Below are positions 6,154 to 6,379 of a DNA stretch of 6,379 bases, piece by piece. Positions within the stretch are counted from its first letter, which is position 1. Each line of letters begins with the position of its first letter. The stretch is from Eubacteriaceae bacterium. Lineage in GTDB: Bacteria > Bacillota > Clostridia > Eubacteriales > UBA1433. A model generated the notes under the pieces. The model was not told the origin of the DNA, did not search any database, and saw only the letters and a program-made list of their open reading frames with translations. The DNA lies in assembly GCA_012797825.1 (NCBI GenBank), contig JAAZOI010000250.1, positions 1 through 6,379 on the forward strand. The letters are read 5' to 3'. The translations under genes and the position numbers were made by a program.

Positions 6154-6379
6154 TTATTCCATGCTTTGAGTTTCGTCATTAATTATTTCTGTCTGTTCAT
6201 CAGTTTCTTTAGTTTCTGACTCTTCATCTTCTTCTAAAGTAAACTGTTCTCCCTGTCTGCCTTCCAATACGGCATTTGCTATAACTCTTGATATAAGAGC
6301 TACTGCGCGAATAGCGTCGTCATTGCCGGGAATCGGAAAATCAACTTCTTCAGGGTCGCAGTTTGTGTCAACTACGGCA
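6154..6379 (-). CDS. rpsB: 30S ribosomal protein S2, C-terminal fragment
   Basis: The last 74 codons of S2 are in the window, with the stop TAA at 6156-6154; the gene continues past the right edge. S2 binds the small ribosomal subunit at the head-body junction and helps to hold S1 and the region around the Shine-Dalgarno helix. The family hallmark VVDTNCDPEEVDFPIPGNDD is followed by AIRAVALISRVIANAVLEGRQG, which ends the conserved fold. After it comes a strongly acidic tail of about 30 residues (QFTLEEDEESETKETDEQTE and on), rich in Glu, Asp and Thr and probably disordered. The next gene, tsf, starts 40 bases downstream with no terminator between them, so rpsB and tsf should share one mRNA, as in most bacteria. 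The promoter and any S2 autoregulatory leader lie outside the window. Confidence 0.96.
   Translation of the reverse strand, partial: AVVDTNCDPEEVDFPIPGNDDAIRAVALISRVIANAVLEGRQGEQFTLEEDEESETKETDEQTEIINDETQSME

Noticed and set aside
1..6379. A search for mobile elements, CRISPR repeats, tRNA or rRNA genes, toxin-antitoxin or defence genes.
   Set aside because: The window is filled with conserved housekeeping genes. No direct-repeat arrays, transposase motifs, tRNA-like cloverleafs or unfamiliar coding regions were seen.

Overview
This window is a compact run of conserved bacterial housekeeping genes, all on the minus strand. In the direction of transcription (high to low coordinates) the order is rpsB (3' end only), tsf, pyrH, frr, uppS, cdsA, rseP, ispG and the 5' end of a gene best read as polC. 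The order rpsB-tsf-pyrH-frr-uppS-cdsA-...-rseP-ispG-polC, together with AT-rich DNA, strong GGAGG-type ribosome binding sites and a short single-core EF-Ts, points to a low-GC Firmicute, most likely a member of the Clostridia. Species cannot be read from the sequence.

Region by region: 6154-6379 holds the C-terminus of ribosomal protein S2 and 5466-6113 holds elongation factor Ts. The 114-base gap after tsf contains a textbook intrinsic terminator (5421-5451), followed at once by a near-consensus sigma-A-type promoter (5385-5413) that should drive pyrH. The cluster is therefore probably two transcription units at this point: rpsB-tsf, and pyrH onward. After pyrH and frr (2 to 3 bases apart) there is a second, 129-base gap (3939-4067). 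It has no gene but holds two weak promoter candidates and a long-loop inverted repeat. From uppS to the left edge the genes are packed head to tail: uppS/cdsA abut, cdsA/rseP are 11 bases apart, rseP/ispG are 10 apart, and ispG/polC overlap by an ATGA.

Together the genes cover translation (S2, EF-Ts, ribosome recycling factor), nucleotide supply (UMP kinase), and envelope lipid synthesis (undecaprenyl diphosphate for peptidoglycan, CDP-diacylglycerol for phospholipids). They also cover intramembrane proteolysis (RseP/RasP), isoprenoid precursor synthesis by the MEP pathway (IspG), and probably replication (PolC). UppS consumes isoprenyl diphosphates that IspG helps make.

No undescribed system was found. 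The points worth a second look are the absence of dxr from its usual place between cdsA and rseP, the terminator-promoter pair that splits the cluster, the structured frr-uppS gap, a TTG start on rseP, and Ser substitutions in two RseP motifs.
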